From assembly GCA_030647775.1 (NCBI GenBank), contig JAUSJC010000005.1:31361-95360 (forward strand): a DNA stretch of 64,000 nt. The letters run 5' to 3'. Position numbers and translations under genes: made by a program. This stretch comes from Candidatus Curtissbacteria bacterium. Its GTDB lineage: Bacteria; Patescibacteria; Microgenomatia; Curtissbacterales; GWA2-41-24. The number at the start of each line of letters is the position of its first letter. Within the stretch, counting starts at the first letter, position 1. This document shows positions 7,969 to 15,706 of the stretch, piece by piece. Under the pieces are notes generated by a model that was given only the letters and a program-made list of their open reading frames with translations, did not search any database and had not been told where the DNA came from.

Positions 7969-9317
7969 CCCTCTGCCAGTCTCAAAAATTTTGGTGAAAA
8001 GTGCGCCAGAAACCATTCCCCCCGGAAACCGATAAAGGACGCCAGAACAATAACAATCCCGGCAGCTGTCATGGCCTGCGTTACACCGAAAATATCGGCC
8101 ACAGCTCCGGCAATTAAGGAAGGAAACACCACACTTACAGAAGTTAAAAAAACCCAAGAGGCAAATACGCGTCCGCGATAGGCACTTCGGGTGTGTTTCT
8201 GTAAACTGGTCTGGGCAGGAATTATTATCTGCGCCGCCCCAAAACCCATAATTAAAGAAAATATCGAAACCCAGAAAGAAACTGTAAATGCCTTGGAAAA
8301 CGGCCTGATATGACTAACCAGAAATTCCCCGTGCGCCAGGTTTCTACCAATAACAGGGGTCAAGGCCATTAAAATTAAGGCCGCACCGCAGATTAGAAGA
8401 CCGCGCACAACAAGCGTCCTGATTGGAATCTTGTTCCAAAATTTCACTGTTAAATATGCGCTGAAAAGTGCACCAATCCCCAGCGGCATCAAAATAATTA
8501 TCGAAGCGTCGGTTGCCTCAATTTTTAAAACCTGTTCCATGAAACCGGGCGCCAAAGCCGCTACCGTCGAAAATGCCGCCTGCACAAACGAAAGGATCAC
8601 GATCGAAATCCAAATGCGGTTATCGGAAAAAATAAATCTCAATCCCATAGCGGCATGCTTCTTGGAAAGCACAATGAGGCCAATAATCCCCTCTTTCCGG
8701 TGGTATGCCATATGCGCTTCCGGCGGCAACGCAGGCAGCGCTCTCCTTACAAAAAAAGTGGCGAGCATCGCCGCTGATCCAAAAATAAAAATCGGGTTAT
8801 AGCCGAAATTGGCAACAATTGGCCCTGCCAATGAAGCGCCTATAATTAGGGCCGCGGTCGGGGTAAATTGGAAAAGGGCGTTTGCCGCAAATAAATCCCC
8901 CCTTGGAACAATCGTAGGTAGTGCCGCCGCCTCTGCCGGCATAAAAAACTGGAAGAAAATGTTTAAAAGAAATGCCACGGCCAGAATCAAAGCGACTTTA
9001 TCCTGAACCGGTAGAAAAAGAAGCATTGCTATCCCAATCCCGATATCCGTTGCCAGAAGAATTTTCCGTTTATCAAACCTGTCAGCAACAACGCCGGCAA
9101 AGATTCCGAAAATGATAACCGGCAGCATTGTCATTAAAATAAAGGTCGCCGCAATTATGTTGGAATTCGTTAACCTAAACACCAAAATAATCAAAGAAAC
9201 ATTAAGCATATTGTAGGAAAGCTGCAGAAGAATCTGGTTAATCCATAACGTCATAAATGGACGATTTTTAAAAACCTTCCTGAAAGAAACCTGGTTTTTT
9301 GCCTTTGGTCCTCTCAC
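7965..9317 (-). CDS. MFS exporter (12 membrane segments)
   Basis: A 450-residue major facilitator superfamily protein of the MFS_3/EntS type. It opens with VFKNRPFMTLWINQILLQLSYNML, and the loop between helices 2 and 3 carries the family signature GVVADRFDKRKILL. About twelve hydrophobic segments follow, with a central cytoplasmic loop around residues 200-225. Such proteins export small molecules by proton exchange; the substrate is unknown. The start overlaps the HtrA stop by 4 bp, so it is the last gene of ctpA-htrA-MFS. Confidence 0.87.
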   Translation of the reverse strand: MRGPKAKNQVSFRKVFKNRPFMTLWINQILLQLSYNMLNVSLIILVFRLTNSNIIAATFILMTMLPVIIFGIFAGVVADRFDKRKILLATDIGIGIAMLLFLPVQDKVALILAVAFLLNIFFQFFMPAEAAALPTIVPRGDLFAANALFQFTPTAALIIGASLAGPIVANFGYNPIFIFGSAAMLATFFVRRALPALPPEAHMAYHRKEGIIGLIVLSKKHAAMGLRFIFSDNRIWISIVILSFVQAAFSTVAALAPGFMEQVLKIEATDASIIILMPLGIGALFSAYLTVKFWNKIPIRTLVVRGLLICGAALILMALTPVIGRNLAHGEFLVSHIRPFSKAFTVSFWVSIFSLIMGFGAAQIIIPAQTSLQKHTRSAYRGRVFASWVFLTSVSVVFPSLIAGAVADIFGVTQAMTAAGIVIVLASFIGFRGEWFLAHFSPKFLRLAEG

Positions 9318-10438
9318 TGGGTTGAAGCCTCTTTTAAAGTAGCGGTCAAATCTATGGTTTGTCCCACGCGAAATAGCCGTATCTTAACCGTGTCCCCAAC
9401 CTTTTTTGTACGGATGATTGAAGAAAGAGTATTTTCATCAGTTAATTTACGTCCGTCAAGCTGGGTAATAATATCTCCGACTTTTATCCCCGCGGCAAAA
9501 GCCCCGGAACCGGCAATAACACTCCTAACAAGTTCCCCTTCCGGGACCTCATTTAAAAGCGCCACGTCTCGGGGAATATGAGTATACGTCACCCCAAGTT
9601 GCGGCCTGGAAATTTTGCCGCCGGAGGATTTAAAGTCGTCAATCAGCTGTTTGGCAATATTAATTTTTATCGCAAAACCGATATTTTGGGCATCGGCAAT
9701 AGCCGTATCAATAGCAATAACCTGCCCCAAAATATTAACCAGGGGTCCCCCGGAATTACCCGGGTTAATCGCCGCGTCGGTCTGCACCAGATCATCGAGT
9801 TTTTCGGCAACCCCCGTTAAGGGGTCGATGGGAGAAACTCCCCGGCCCAAACCCGAAACGACACCGGTTGTCACCGTATTTTCAAATTGTCCAAGAGCGT
9901 TTCCAATAGCAATTACTTTTTGCCCGACCTTCAATTTATCTGAATCACCAAAATCAACCGGGATAAGATCCGTCGCCTCCACCTTAATAATTGCCAAATC
10001 GTTAAAAGGGTCCCGGTTGATTTGTGTTACCGGCATCTTTTTTTCCAGCCCGTTTTTATCGCGGGTTATGGCAATGTACTTCTCCCCTTCTTGGGCAACT
10101 ACATGTTTATTGGTAAGGATTAACCCGTCTTTCGAAACCACAAACCCCGTCCCTATTCCCGACTGCTTACTGGTTGGCTGGGAAAACCCAAATAGTGGAT
10201 CAAACAGCTGCCTGTTTTCAACAGCGATTGAAACAACGGACGGTGAAACTTTTTGGACGGCATCAATAACTGCCGACTCTTCATCAATTACCCTAACCGT
10301 CTGCGACAGGTTGTTTAGAGGCACGCTTGGCAAGGTCTTTCCGAAACCCCGCAGCGCCGCAAATGTGCTGACCACACCAAGAGCAAAAACCAAAAGTATT
10401 AGACTGGGTTTTTTAAACTTTACAAACTCAAGCTTCAT
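9314..10438 (-). CDS. HtrA/DegP-type serine protease (S1C) with one PDZ domain
   Basis: Envelope quality-control protease of 374 residues. An N-terminal membrane anchor (SLILLVFALGVVSTFAAL) is followed by a trypsin-like domain with the catalytic triad: His in TNKHVV, Asp in NDLAIIK and Ser in GNSGGPL. A single PDZ domain occupies about residues 285-370 (RPQLGVTY, GIKVGDIITQLDG). The active site should face outward. It lies 13 bp behind the CtpA-type protease, forming a small envelope-protease operon. Confidence 0.93.
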   Translation of the reverse strand: MKLEFVKFKKPSLILLVFALGVVSTFAALRGFGKTLPSVPLNNLSQTVRVIDEESAVIDAVQKVSPSVVSIAVENRQLFDPLFGFSQPTSKQSGIGTGFVVSKDGLILTNKHVVAQEGEKYIAITRDKNGLEKKMPVTQINRDPFNDLAIIKVEATDLIPVDFGDSDKLKVGQKVIAIGNALGQFENTVTTGVVSGLGRGVSPIDPLTGVAEKLDDLVQTDAAINPGNSGGPLVNILGQVIAIDTAIADAQNIGFAIKINIAKQLIDDFKSSGGKISRPQLGVTYTHIPRDVALLNEVPEGELVRSVIAGSGAFAAGIKVGDIITQLDGRKLTDENTLSSIIRTKKVGDTVKIRLFRVGQTIDLTATLKEASTQ

Positions 10439-10451
10439 GAAATGATTTGGA

Positions 10452-11696
10452 TCAAAAGAGCTCTAGGGCTTTTTCCAGTTGCGTATCTAATTTGTCGTCT
10501 GCCTTAGGTTCAATTATAACATCCGGCGTAATCCCTACGCTGTTTATTGATGTCCCGTTTGGCGTCAGCCACTTTGCAAAAGTAACATGGAGTGAAGAGC
10601 CGCCGGCAAACGGCACGACGTCCTGCACGCTCCCCTTGCCAAAAGTCTTCTCACCAATAAGTTTCCCGCGGTTGTTGTCTTTGACTGCACCCGAAAAAAT
10701 CTCAGCAGCCGATGCCGAGCCGCCGTTAACCAGAACCGAAAGAGGCACCGAAAGCAATTTCCCTGTGTGATCCGCGCCAAGCGCCGTCACCGTCCCATCA
10801 GAAGTTTCTTGCTTTACAACTGTCCCCGAAATAAATTCACTTGCCACATGGATTCCCGAAGTAAGTAACCCGCCCGGGTTATTGCGCATATCAACAATTA
10901 CCCCATAAACTTTATTGGAAATAATATCGGAAACCGCGCTGTCCCATTCAGTGTCTGTCGTGTCTCCGAATCGTGAAATATGGATAACCCCGATTTTCCC
11001 CTTTTTGCTGTCTTTGTATTCCACTTCTACGCTTTTAACTGTAATTTGCGCCCGCTCGATTTCTTTTTCATAAGGCTTATCGGCTCCTTCGCGCATCAAA
11101 GTCAGCTTTACTTTTGTTCCCAACTTACCGCGGATCAAATCAACTGCCTCCGGCAGTGTTATATCGAAAGTATCCTTATTGCCGATCTTGAGAATAAGGT
11201 CTTTAGGCTTAACCCCTGCCGCCTCGGCCGGCGTTCCCTTGAGTGGAGCAATAACGACTAAACGCTTGTCCTTATTAAAACCGATTTGAATTCCCACACC
11301 CTGATAACTTCCGGCCAGTTCTTCCGTAATTGCCTGGTTCTGCTTTGGGTCCAAAAATACCGTATAAGGGTCGCCAAGCGACTTTACCATTCCCGCAATT
11401 GCCCCATACAAAATCTTCTGTCCGTCAATGGCGGTCTTGTCCAAATACTTTTGGGGCAAAGTATCAAAAACCCTCCAGAAAAGCGAAAAATCTACGTTCT
11501 GGTAGGCCGCCGGTGTCTGGTTGGCAAAAGTAATGTTCGGGATAAAACCTTTTTTATCAATTGCCACCTTCTTCTGTCCCAAGGCAAAGCCCAGAGCAAA
11601 GAAAATTAGCCCAACCATAAAAAATTGGATAACAAAATTTAAAACTCCTGAAGATTTTTTAGAAGAGGAGATCTTTGGGATTTGCAAATTGACCAT
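10452..11696 (-). CDS. ctpA: C-terminal processing protease CtpA (S41)
   Basis: A 414-residue secreted serine protease with an N-terminal membrane segment (VIQFFMVGLIFFALGFALG). Residues about 120-210 are a PDZ domain (GIQIGFNKDKRLVVIAPLKGTPA). The S41 core follows, with the catalytic Ser in NGGSASAAEI and the Lys in GEKTFGKGS. The region upstream contains three copies of the AAGCTCTCTTAT repeat rather than a clear promoter. First gene of the ctpA-htrA-MFS operon. Confidence 0.93.
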   Translation of the reverse strand: MVNLQIPKISSSKKSSGVLNFVIQFFMVGLIFFALGFALGQKKVAIDKKGFIPNITFANQTPAAYQNVDFSLFWRVFDTLPQKYLDKTAIDGQKILYGAIAGMVKSLGDPYTVFLDPKQNQAITEELAGSYQGVGIQIGFNKDKRLVVIAPLKGTPAEAAGVKPKDLILKIGNKDTFDITLPEAVDLIRGKLGTKVKLTLMREGADKPYEKEIERAQITVKSVEVEYKDSKKGKIGVIHISRFGDTTDTEWDSAVSDIISNKVYGVIVDMRNNPGGLLTSGIHVASEFISGTVVKQETSDGTVTALGADHTGKLLSVPLSVLVNGGSASAAEIFSGAVKDNNRGKLIGEKTFGKGSVQDVVPFAGGSSLHVTFAKWLTPNGTSINSVGITPDVIIEPKADDKLDTQLEKALELF

Positions 11697-11699
11697 AAT

Positions 11700-11845
11700 T
11701 TCGAATTTGAGAGAAATTACAAGCTCTCTTATGCTTTAATTTCGAGCTTGCGAGAAACAAGCTCTCTTATTGTACCCGCATCGATAGATGCAAATCCAGA
11801 CCTGATACTTACTTCTCTGAAGGAGAATAAGCTCTCTTATACCTA
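11700..11845. repeat. Cluster of AAGCTCTCTTAT repeats upstream of ctpA
   Basis: The 12-mer AAGCTCTCTTAT occurs at 11721, 11759 and 11829. The middle copy is part of a perfect 7-bp hairpin (GAGCTTG 11744-11750, CAAGCTC 11758-11764, 7-nt loop). On the minus strand the block separates rpsR from ctpA. Related copies occur at 33236, 35664 (diverged) and 44886, always just 5' of a minus-strand gene. Confidence 0.75.
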
Positions 11846-11855
11846 ATACGTTACT

Positions 11856-12083
11856 TTATCCCTGCACAAATGGTAAAAACGCTAAAACTCTTGCCCTTTT
11901 AATACCGCTGGTTATTTGCCTTTGATGCTTGGCACAAATTCCGGTTCTTGCACGGGATTGAATTTTACCGCGTTCTGAAAGGTGTCTCCGAAGAAGCACC
12001 GTGTCTTTATAATCTACAGTCGTGCCTGAAGCACATAAAGGACAGTTTTTGGCTCTTTTTAATCTGGCAATTATTCTTTGCAT
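11856..12083 (-). CDS. rpsR: Ribosomal protein bS18
   Basis: Small-subunit protein of 75 residues that pairs with S6 on the platform of the 30S. Visible are the N-terminal basic Cys pair (KNCPLCASG), DYKDTVLLRRHLSERGKI, and the conserved SRARTGICAKHQRQI-IKRAR core. It is the third gene of the classical rpsF-ssb-rpsR operon, 85 bp after ssb. Confidence 0.95.
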   Translation of the reverse strand: MQRIIARLKRAKNCPLCASGTTVDYKDTVLLRRHLSERGKIQSRARTGICAKHQRQITSGIKRARVLAFLPFVQG

Positions 12084-12168
12084 GTTTTAATTTTGACTAA
12101 TGACTAAAGACAAATGACTAAAGTTATAAATTTTTGCCTCAGTCGTTAGTCCTTCGTCTTTCGACGAC

Positions 12169-12789
12169 TCAAAACGGTAAGTCGTCTAAATCTACCTTTT
12201 GATCTTCTTCGTTCGTCTTCGGCTCTCCGCCAGTCTTCGACCCTGAGGGCTCAGACCCCGAATGGGCTGGCGGATCTTCGTTTTTGGCTGCCTTCACTGC
12301 CCTTTTGGGTTTATCTTCTGCACCGCCTGCTTCAGCAGAAACTTTCTCCCCGCCATCCGCCGGTGCTTTCTCTTCGGCGTCCTCGGCGTCCAAAACCTCT
12401 TCCGCAGGACTACCCGCAGCACCCTCTGCTGTCCCCACCCCATAACCCGGTCTCGAATCCAAAATTCTCATGTCGTCAATTACCACCTCTGTCGTCTGGC
12501 GGTTTTGACCATCCGGGGTTTCCCAGCTTCTTGTTTGCAGCCTTCCCTCAACATAGACTTTGCGGCCTTTGGTCAAAAGCTGTGAACAAAGCTCTGCCAG
12601 CTTACCCCAGGAAACAATTTTAGAAAATTCCACTTCCTCTTTTTTCTGCCCGTCGGAAGATGTATAAACCCTGTTTGTCGCAACGCCAAACGAACAAACC
12701 GCGGCTCCGGATGGCGTATACCTTAACTCCGGATCCCGCGTTAAATTCCCGATCAAAAGTACTTTGTTAAGTGATGCCCTACTTGCCAT
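12169..12789 (-). CDS. ssb: Single-stranded DNA-binding protein
   Basis: Binds and protects single-stranded DNA in replication and repair. Residues 1-110 are a typical OB fold (LNKVLLIGNLTRDPELRYTPSG, KEEVEFSKIVSWGKLAELC, GRKVYVEGRLQTRSWE). A long disordered Gly/Glu/Pro-rich linker follows, and the C-terminus ends in the acidic tip DLDDLPF that recruits partner proteins. Total length 206 residues. It lies 6 bp behind rpsF. Confidence 0.95.
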   Translation of the reverse strand: MASRASLNKVLLIGNLTRDPELRYTPSGAAVCSFGVATNRVYTSSDGQKKEEVEFSKIVSWGKLAELCSQLLTKGRKVYVEGRLQTRSWETPDGQNRQTTEVVIDDMRILDSRPGYGVGTAEGAAGSPAEEVLDAEDAEEKAPADGGEKVSAEAGGAEDKPKRAVKAAKNEDPPAHSGSEPSGSKTGGEPKTNEEDQKVDLDDLPF

Positions 12790-12795
12790 GATCTA

Positions 12796-13290
12796 CTACT
12801 TCTTTCCTTTTGCTTTTGGCGCTTTACTTGTCGATTTTACCGGTTTTGCCTCTTTTTTGGAAGTTGTGACCTTAGTGGTAACTGTTACTTTCGGCTTAAC
12901 CTCCACCTTCGGCTCTTCCTTCTTTTCACTTTGCCTGCCCGCCAAAGCCTTGGTGTCGGCGGGGCTTTCGACTTTGCCTGCCCGTCCCCCTGGCGGGACT
13001 TTCGACTTTGACTTTCTTTGCGGTTTTACTTTAATTAAGAGGTGTCTCAAAACCGCTTCCTGCTCCAGCCTTATCTTTCTATCAAGCGCCAAAATCTCTG
13101 CCGGATCCGCGTCAAAATTAAACAGGAAATATTCTGCCTCTGTTTGTTTGGCAATCTTATATGCCAGAGGCTTTTTGCCCATCTTTTCGCTTTTTACATT
13201 TTGGGCATTGGCTTCCTTCAAAAACTTCTCGACCCTCTCGAAAAGCGCCGCCGCGCCGTCAACAGTCCCAACAACAATAAGTTCGTACAT
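12796..13290 (-). CDS. rpsF: Ribosomal protein bS6 with repeat-rich C-terminal extension
   Basis: Small-subunit protein of the 30S platform. The ATG at 13290 gives MYELIVVG, the usual S6 start; the frame stays open seven codons further upstream, but a strong promoter ends 7 bp before this ATG. Residues 1-95 are the ordinary S6 fold (KMGKKPLAYKIAKQTEAEYFLFNFDAD). About 70 further residues are Lys/Pro/Val-rich and partly encoded by palindromic repeats (KVPPGGRAGKVES, PADTKALAGRQSEKK). First gene of rpsF-ssb-rpsR. Confidence 0.94.
   Translation of the reverse strand: MYELIVVGTVDGAAALFERVEKFLKEANAQNVKSEKMGKKPLAYKIAKQTEAEYFLFNFDADPAEILALDRKIRLEQEAVLRHLLIKVKPQRKSKSKVPPGGRAGKVESPADTKALAGRQSEKKEEPKVEVKPKVTVTTKVTTSKKEAKPVKSTSKAPKAKGKK
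12929..12970. repeat. ADTK-type repeat in rpsF
   Basis: A 42-bp unit with CCCGCC/GGCGGG arms around AAAGCCTTGGTGTC, encoding PADTKALAGRQ in the bS6 tail. A diverged copy is read in frame near the end of topA (61617-61661, SADTKVLADR). Confidence 0.7.
12966..13015. repeat. GRAGKVES-type repeat in rpsF
   Basis: A 50-bp unit with a CCCGTC/GGCGGG hairpin between AAAGTC-type direct repeats. It is 46/50 identical to 50770-50819 in tig. It encodes KVPPGGRAGKVES in the bS6 tail. Confidence 0.85.
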
Positions 13291-13297
13291 GGAGGAA

Positions 13298-13326
13298 ATG
13301 ATATCAGACACCTAAGTTTAATTCAA
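13298..13326 (-). promoter_or_regulatory. Promoter of the rpsF-ssb-rpsR operon
   Basis: On the minus strand: TTGAAT (13321-13326), 17-bp spacer, TATCAT (13298-13303), 7 bp to the ATG at 13290. The mRNA should be leaderless, unusual for a ribosomal-protein operon. Confidence 0.65.
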
Positions 13327-13362
13327 TAATTAAGGTTTAGCCTAATGATTCCTTTATCTGTC

Positions 13363-13395
13363 TTGACTCATACTAATATACTTGTATACTAGTAT
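13363..13395 (+). promoter_or_regulatory. Promoter and palindromic operator of the TrpR-like gene
   Basis: TTGACT (13363-13368), 16-bp spacer, TATACT (13385-13390), 7 bp to the ATG at 13398. A 26-bp imperfect palindrome (13370-13395, arms ACTA-TATAC/GTATA-TAGT) covers the spacer and -10, suggesting self-repression. Confidence 0.65.
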
Positions 13396-13397
13396 TT

Positions 13398-13829
13398 ATG
13401 CCCAGAGCATCTAAATACAAACTCACTACCACAAAATTAACAGAACTCGAAAGCCATTTCTCTTATCTCATATCTTCTTTGAATAAACCTGGGGATATAA
13501 AATTGTTCTTTGATGAATTTTTAACAAGTGAAGAAAAACTAATGCTAACAAAGCGTCTGGTTCTTATAATGATGCTGAAAAGAGATTACCCGGATTATGT
13601 CTGTCAAGGCGCCCTCCATATCAGCTACGAAACTGTAAGGAATTACAAAATTTATCTCAACCATAAATCTCAAGCATTCGACAAAACAATAGATCGACTA
13701 ATCAGTAGACAAAAAACTAGAGAGTTATTTGAAAAAATTGATAAGGTTTTAAAACCGTTAGAACTCGCTCTAAAGTCTGGAACAAATATGAAGGCTCGAG
13801 CAAAATTCGCCTCGGGCGATTGGACTTAA
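13398..13829 (+). CDS. TrpR/YerC-like DNA-binding regulator
   Basis: A 143-residue all-helical protein matching the TrpR-like/YerC family core: LTSEEKLMLTKRLVLIMMLKRDYPDYVCQGALHISYETVRNYK, where the last part is the helix-turn-helix. The C-terminal third is a charged helix. The ligand is unknown; no tryptophan-pathway gene is nearby. A palindrome over its own promoter suggests autoregulation, and a second copy of the site lies just behind the gene (13834-13853). Another member of the same family starts at 63872. Confidence 0.75.
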   Translation: MPRASKYKLTTTKLTELESHFSYLISSLNKPGDIKLFFDEFLTSEEKLMLTKRLVLIMMLKRDYPDYVCQGALHISYETVRNYKIYLNHKSQAFDKTIDRLISRQKTRELFEKIDKVLKPLELALKSGTNMKARAKFASGDWT

Positions 13830-13833
13830 CACA

Positions 13834-13853
13834 GATATACTTGTATACCTAGT
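13834..13853. promoter_or_regulatory. Second copy of the TrpR-like operator
   Basis: Contains ATATACTTGTATAC and CTAGT, matching the operator upstream of the same gene (13372-13393). It sits between the convergent TrpR-like gene and ychF with no start codon behind it. Confidence 0.6.
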
Positions 13854-14942
13854 TCAAACACTGAAACGAAATTCCACTACCATCCCGTCTTTTATCGCCT
13901 CTGTCTTCCCAATTGTTTTAATTTTCCCTTGATCTTTGGCGTTCTTCCACCCCCCACAACCCACAAGCTCTTCCCAATCTATTACTTCCGCCGCGATAAA
14001 TCCCCTTTCAAAATCGGTATGGATTACTCCCGCCGCTTGTGGTGCCAATGCTCCTTTTTGAGTCGTCCAAGCACGAACTTCCTTCGGCCCGGCCGTAAGG
14101 AATGTAATCAGGCCTAAAGTTTCATAAGCCTTCTTTATTAATATATTCAAGCCTGGCTCGGCAACTCCAAGCTCGGCTAGATACAACTTTTGCTCTTCCG
14201 CATCAAGACTCGCCAAATCTTCCTCCGTCTTGGCACATATTCTCACTTCGTTGTCATTGCGAGGAGCTTGCGACGAAGCAATCTCTTCCTCGTCACTATT
14301 CAAAACAATGATGGATTTTTTAGTCGACAACAGTTGTAGATCCTTTATCTTTTCCAGCTCATCATTATCCAAATTTTCCTCAAGCCACTTCCCTTGCTCA
14401 ATCAGTCCTTTTGCTTTTTGAAGCACTGCAGCCGCCTGATGTCTTGGATCTTGGACAGTAGCTGACCTTAATTCTTTGTTTAAAGTTTCAAGTCTCTTGT
14501 TTATTGTTTCTAAGTCTTTGAGCATCAGCTCCGTTTTTAAAACCTCAAGGTCGCTTTTTGGGTTCTCGCTCCCCGCCCGCACAATATCTTCATTCTTAAA
14601 ATCCCTTAGGACAAAAACAATTACATCCACTTCGCGGATATGAGAAAGGAATTGGTTACCCAACCCTTCACCAGAAGCGGCACCCTTAACCAAACCTGCA
14701 ATGTCCACAAAAGAAACCGTCGCCGGAATTATCTTAAAGTTCGGACCCAAACCTTCTGTCTTCTCGACAATTTCTTTTAACTTTTCAAGCCGCTCATCCG
14801 GCACTTCGCAAACGCCGACGTTTGGCTCAATCGTCGCAAACGGATAGTTAGCCGAAAGCGCCACCTGCTTCTTAAGAAGCGCATTAAAAAGCGTCGACTT
14901 CCCCACATTCGGAAGCCCAACAATTCCCACAGAAAGATTCAT
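13854..14942 (-). CDS. ychF: Ribosome-binding ATPase YchF (OLA1 family) with in-frame repeat
   Basis: OBG-family P-loop ATPase that binds the ribosome. The G1 loop is GLPNVGKSTLFNAL, G3 is DIAGLVKGAASGEGLGNQFLSHIRE, and the C-terminal TGS-like domain carries LITFLTAGPKEVRAWT and GVIHTDFERGFIAAEV. Around residue 220 an 11-residue stretch (EIASSQAPRND) is the translation of a 33-bp palindromic repeat. The total of 362 residues is normal. TAAAAT lies 8 bp before the ATG. Confidence 0.95.
   Translation of the reverse strand: MNLSVGIVGLPNVGKSTLFNALLKKQVALSANYPFATIEPNVGVCEVPDERLEKLKEIVEKTEGLGPNFKIIPATVSFVDIAGLVKGAASGEGLGNQFLSHIREVDVIVFVLRDFKNEDIVRAGSENPKSDLEVLKTELMLKDLETINKRLETLNKELRSATVQDPRHQAAAVLQKAKGLIEQGKWLEENLDNDELEKIKDLQLLSTKKSIIVLNSDEEEIASSQAPRNDNEVRICAKTEEDLASLDAEEQKLYLAELGVAEPGLNILIKKAYETLGLITFLTAGPKEVRAWTTQKGALAPQAAGVIHTDFERGFIAAEVIDWEELVGCGGWKNAKDQGKIKTIGKTEAIKDGMVVEFRFSV
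14253..14285. repeat. 33-bp GTCATTGCGAG-type palindrome inside ychF
   Basis: Ends GTCATTGC and GCAATCTC with a central hairpin. It is exactly 33 bp, so it adds 11 residues without a frame change. Same family as the prfA insertion. Confidence 0.85.
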
Positions 14943-14950
14943 CGTTCAAC

Positions 14951-14956
14951 ATTTTA
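14951..14956 (-). promoter_or_regulatory. -10 element of ychF
   Basis: TAAAAT on the minus strand, 8 bp before the ATG at 14942. The -35 is weak. Confidence 0.4.
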
Positions 14957-14968
14957 CCATCAAACATC

Positions 14969-14997
14969 TTGACAATACATACCCAGTGTTATAACAT
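14969..14997 (+). promoter_or_regulatory. Promoter of the AbrB-Doc toxin-antitoxin pair
   Basis: TTGACA (14969-14974), 17-bp spacer, TAACAT (14992-14997), 9 bp to the ATG at 15007. Inverted TGTTAT/ATAACA elements overlap the -10 (about 14987-15006), a likely antitoxin operator. Confidence 0.7.
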
Positions 14998-15006
14998 TGT
15001 AATAAC

Positions 15007-15210
15007 ATGATCCAGAAAACTATTCAGGTCGGAAATTCCATCGCTGTAATTATCCCTAAAAAAGTTCTCGACGAAAAAAGCATCAAAGTTGGCGACGCTG
15101 TCAATTTTTCAGTCGATCCCGTTTTTACTGCGGATCGCGAAATCCACGCCCTCACGCAGAGATTGATAAAACAATACCGCAGTGCCCTCGAAGAACTCGC
15201 TTCTAGGTGA
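15007..15210 (+). CDS. AbrB/MazE-like antitoxin of a Doc toxin
   Basis: A 67-residue swapped-hairpin AbrB protein: KTIQVGNSIAVIIPKKVLDEKSIKVGDAVNF is the DNA-binding domain, followed by a charged helix (ALTQRLIKQYRSALEELASR) that would wrap the toxin. It overlaps the Doc gene by 4 bp (GTGA). It probably represses its own promoter, which carries inverted repeats at the -10. Confidence 0.85.
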   Translation: MIQKTIQVGNSIAVIIPKKVLDEKSIKVGDAVNFSVDPVFTADREIHALTQRLIKQYRSALEELASR

Positions 15211-15584
15211 AATATCTAACACCCCAAGACGTTATCCAAATTCATTATGAACTGGTGGAGGCCACTGGCGGATTACAAGGTTTGCGTGACCTGGGGCTTC
15301 TGGAATCGGCAGTGCTTAGGCCCGAGTCCAGCTTCGGAGGCAAAGACCTTTATCCAAATCTTATCTTAAAAGCCGCAGCACTCATGCACTCTCTTCTTTT
15401 AAATCACGTCTTTGCTGACGGCAATAAAAGAACAGCAACCGTATCAATGATTGAATTTTTAATAACAAATGGTAAAAAGTTTGAAGCAACTAACCGGGAA
15501 ATAGTTAACTTTGCTCTCTGGGTGGAAAACAAAAAACCCAAATTAGAAGAAATTGCCGCGTGGATTAAAAAACACACCAAGTAG
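15207..15584 (+). CDS. doc: Death-on-curing (Doc/Fic) family toxin
   Basis: A 125-residue single-domain Fic-fold protein. It starts GTG at 15207, overlapping the antitoxin stop. The Fic/Doc motif is HVFADGNKRTA at residues 70-80; the canonical Doc phosphotransferase has H-x-F-x-(D/N)-x-N-K-R. Family members inactivate EF-Tu by phosphorylation. The N-terminal YLTPQDVIQIHYELVEATGG and ESAVLRPESSFGG are typical for Doc. Paired with an AbrB antitoxin. Confidence 0.9.
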   Translation: MKYLTPQDVIQIHYELVEATGGLQGLRDLGLLESAVLRPESSFGGKDLYPNLILKAAALMHSLLLNHVFADGNKRTATVSMIEFLITNGKKFEATNREIVNFALWVENKKPKLEEIAAWIKKHTK

Positions 15585-15627
15585 CAAAAACGTGAGCTTG
15601 GAAACTAAGGTCGTGGTTCTCTGATTT

Positions 15628-15648
15628 CCTGCCTGCCGGCAGGCAAGG
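15628..15648. repeat. Palindrome between two toxin genes
   Basis: GCCTGCCGGCAGGC (15631-15644) with one more pair on each side. It is the same core as the 20-bp palindrome inside cysS (34778-34797). It lies between the convergent Doc and RelE-like genes and may act as a weak bidirectional terminator. Confidence 0.7.
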
Positions 15649-15706
15649 TCGATCAAAATAAATTATCGGCACTCCAAGCAAGACATAATTCATATAGGAA
15701 ATAATT

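Noticed and set aside
9615..10445. Long plus-strand open frame opposite htrA
   Set aside because: Antisense shadow of the HtrA gene; Ser/Thr/Pro-rich composition without any family feature.
12764..13315. Plus-strand frame opposite rpsF
   Set aside because: Reverse reading of the Lys-rich S6 tail gives Phe/Leu/Ser-rich low-complexity sequence.
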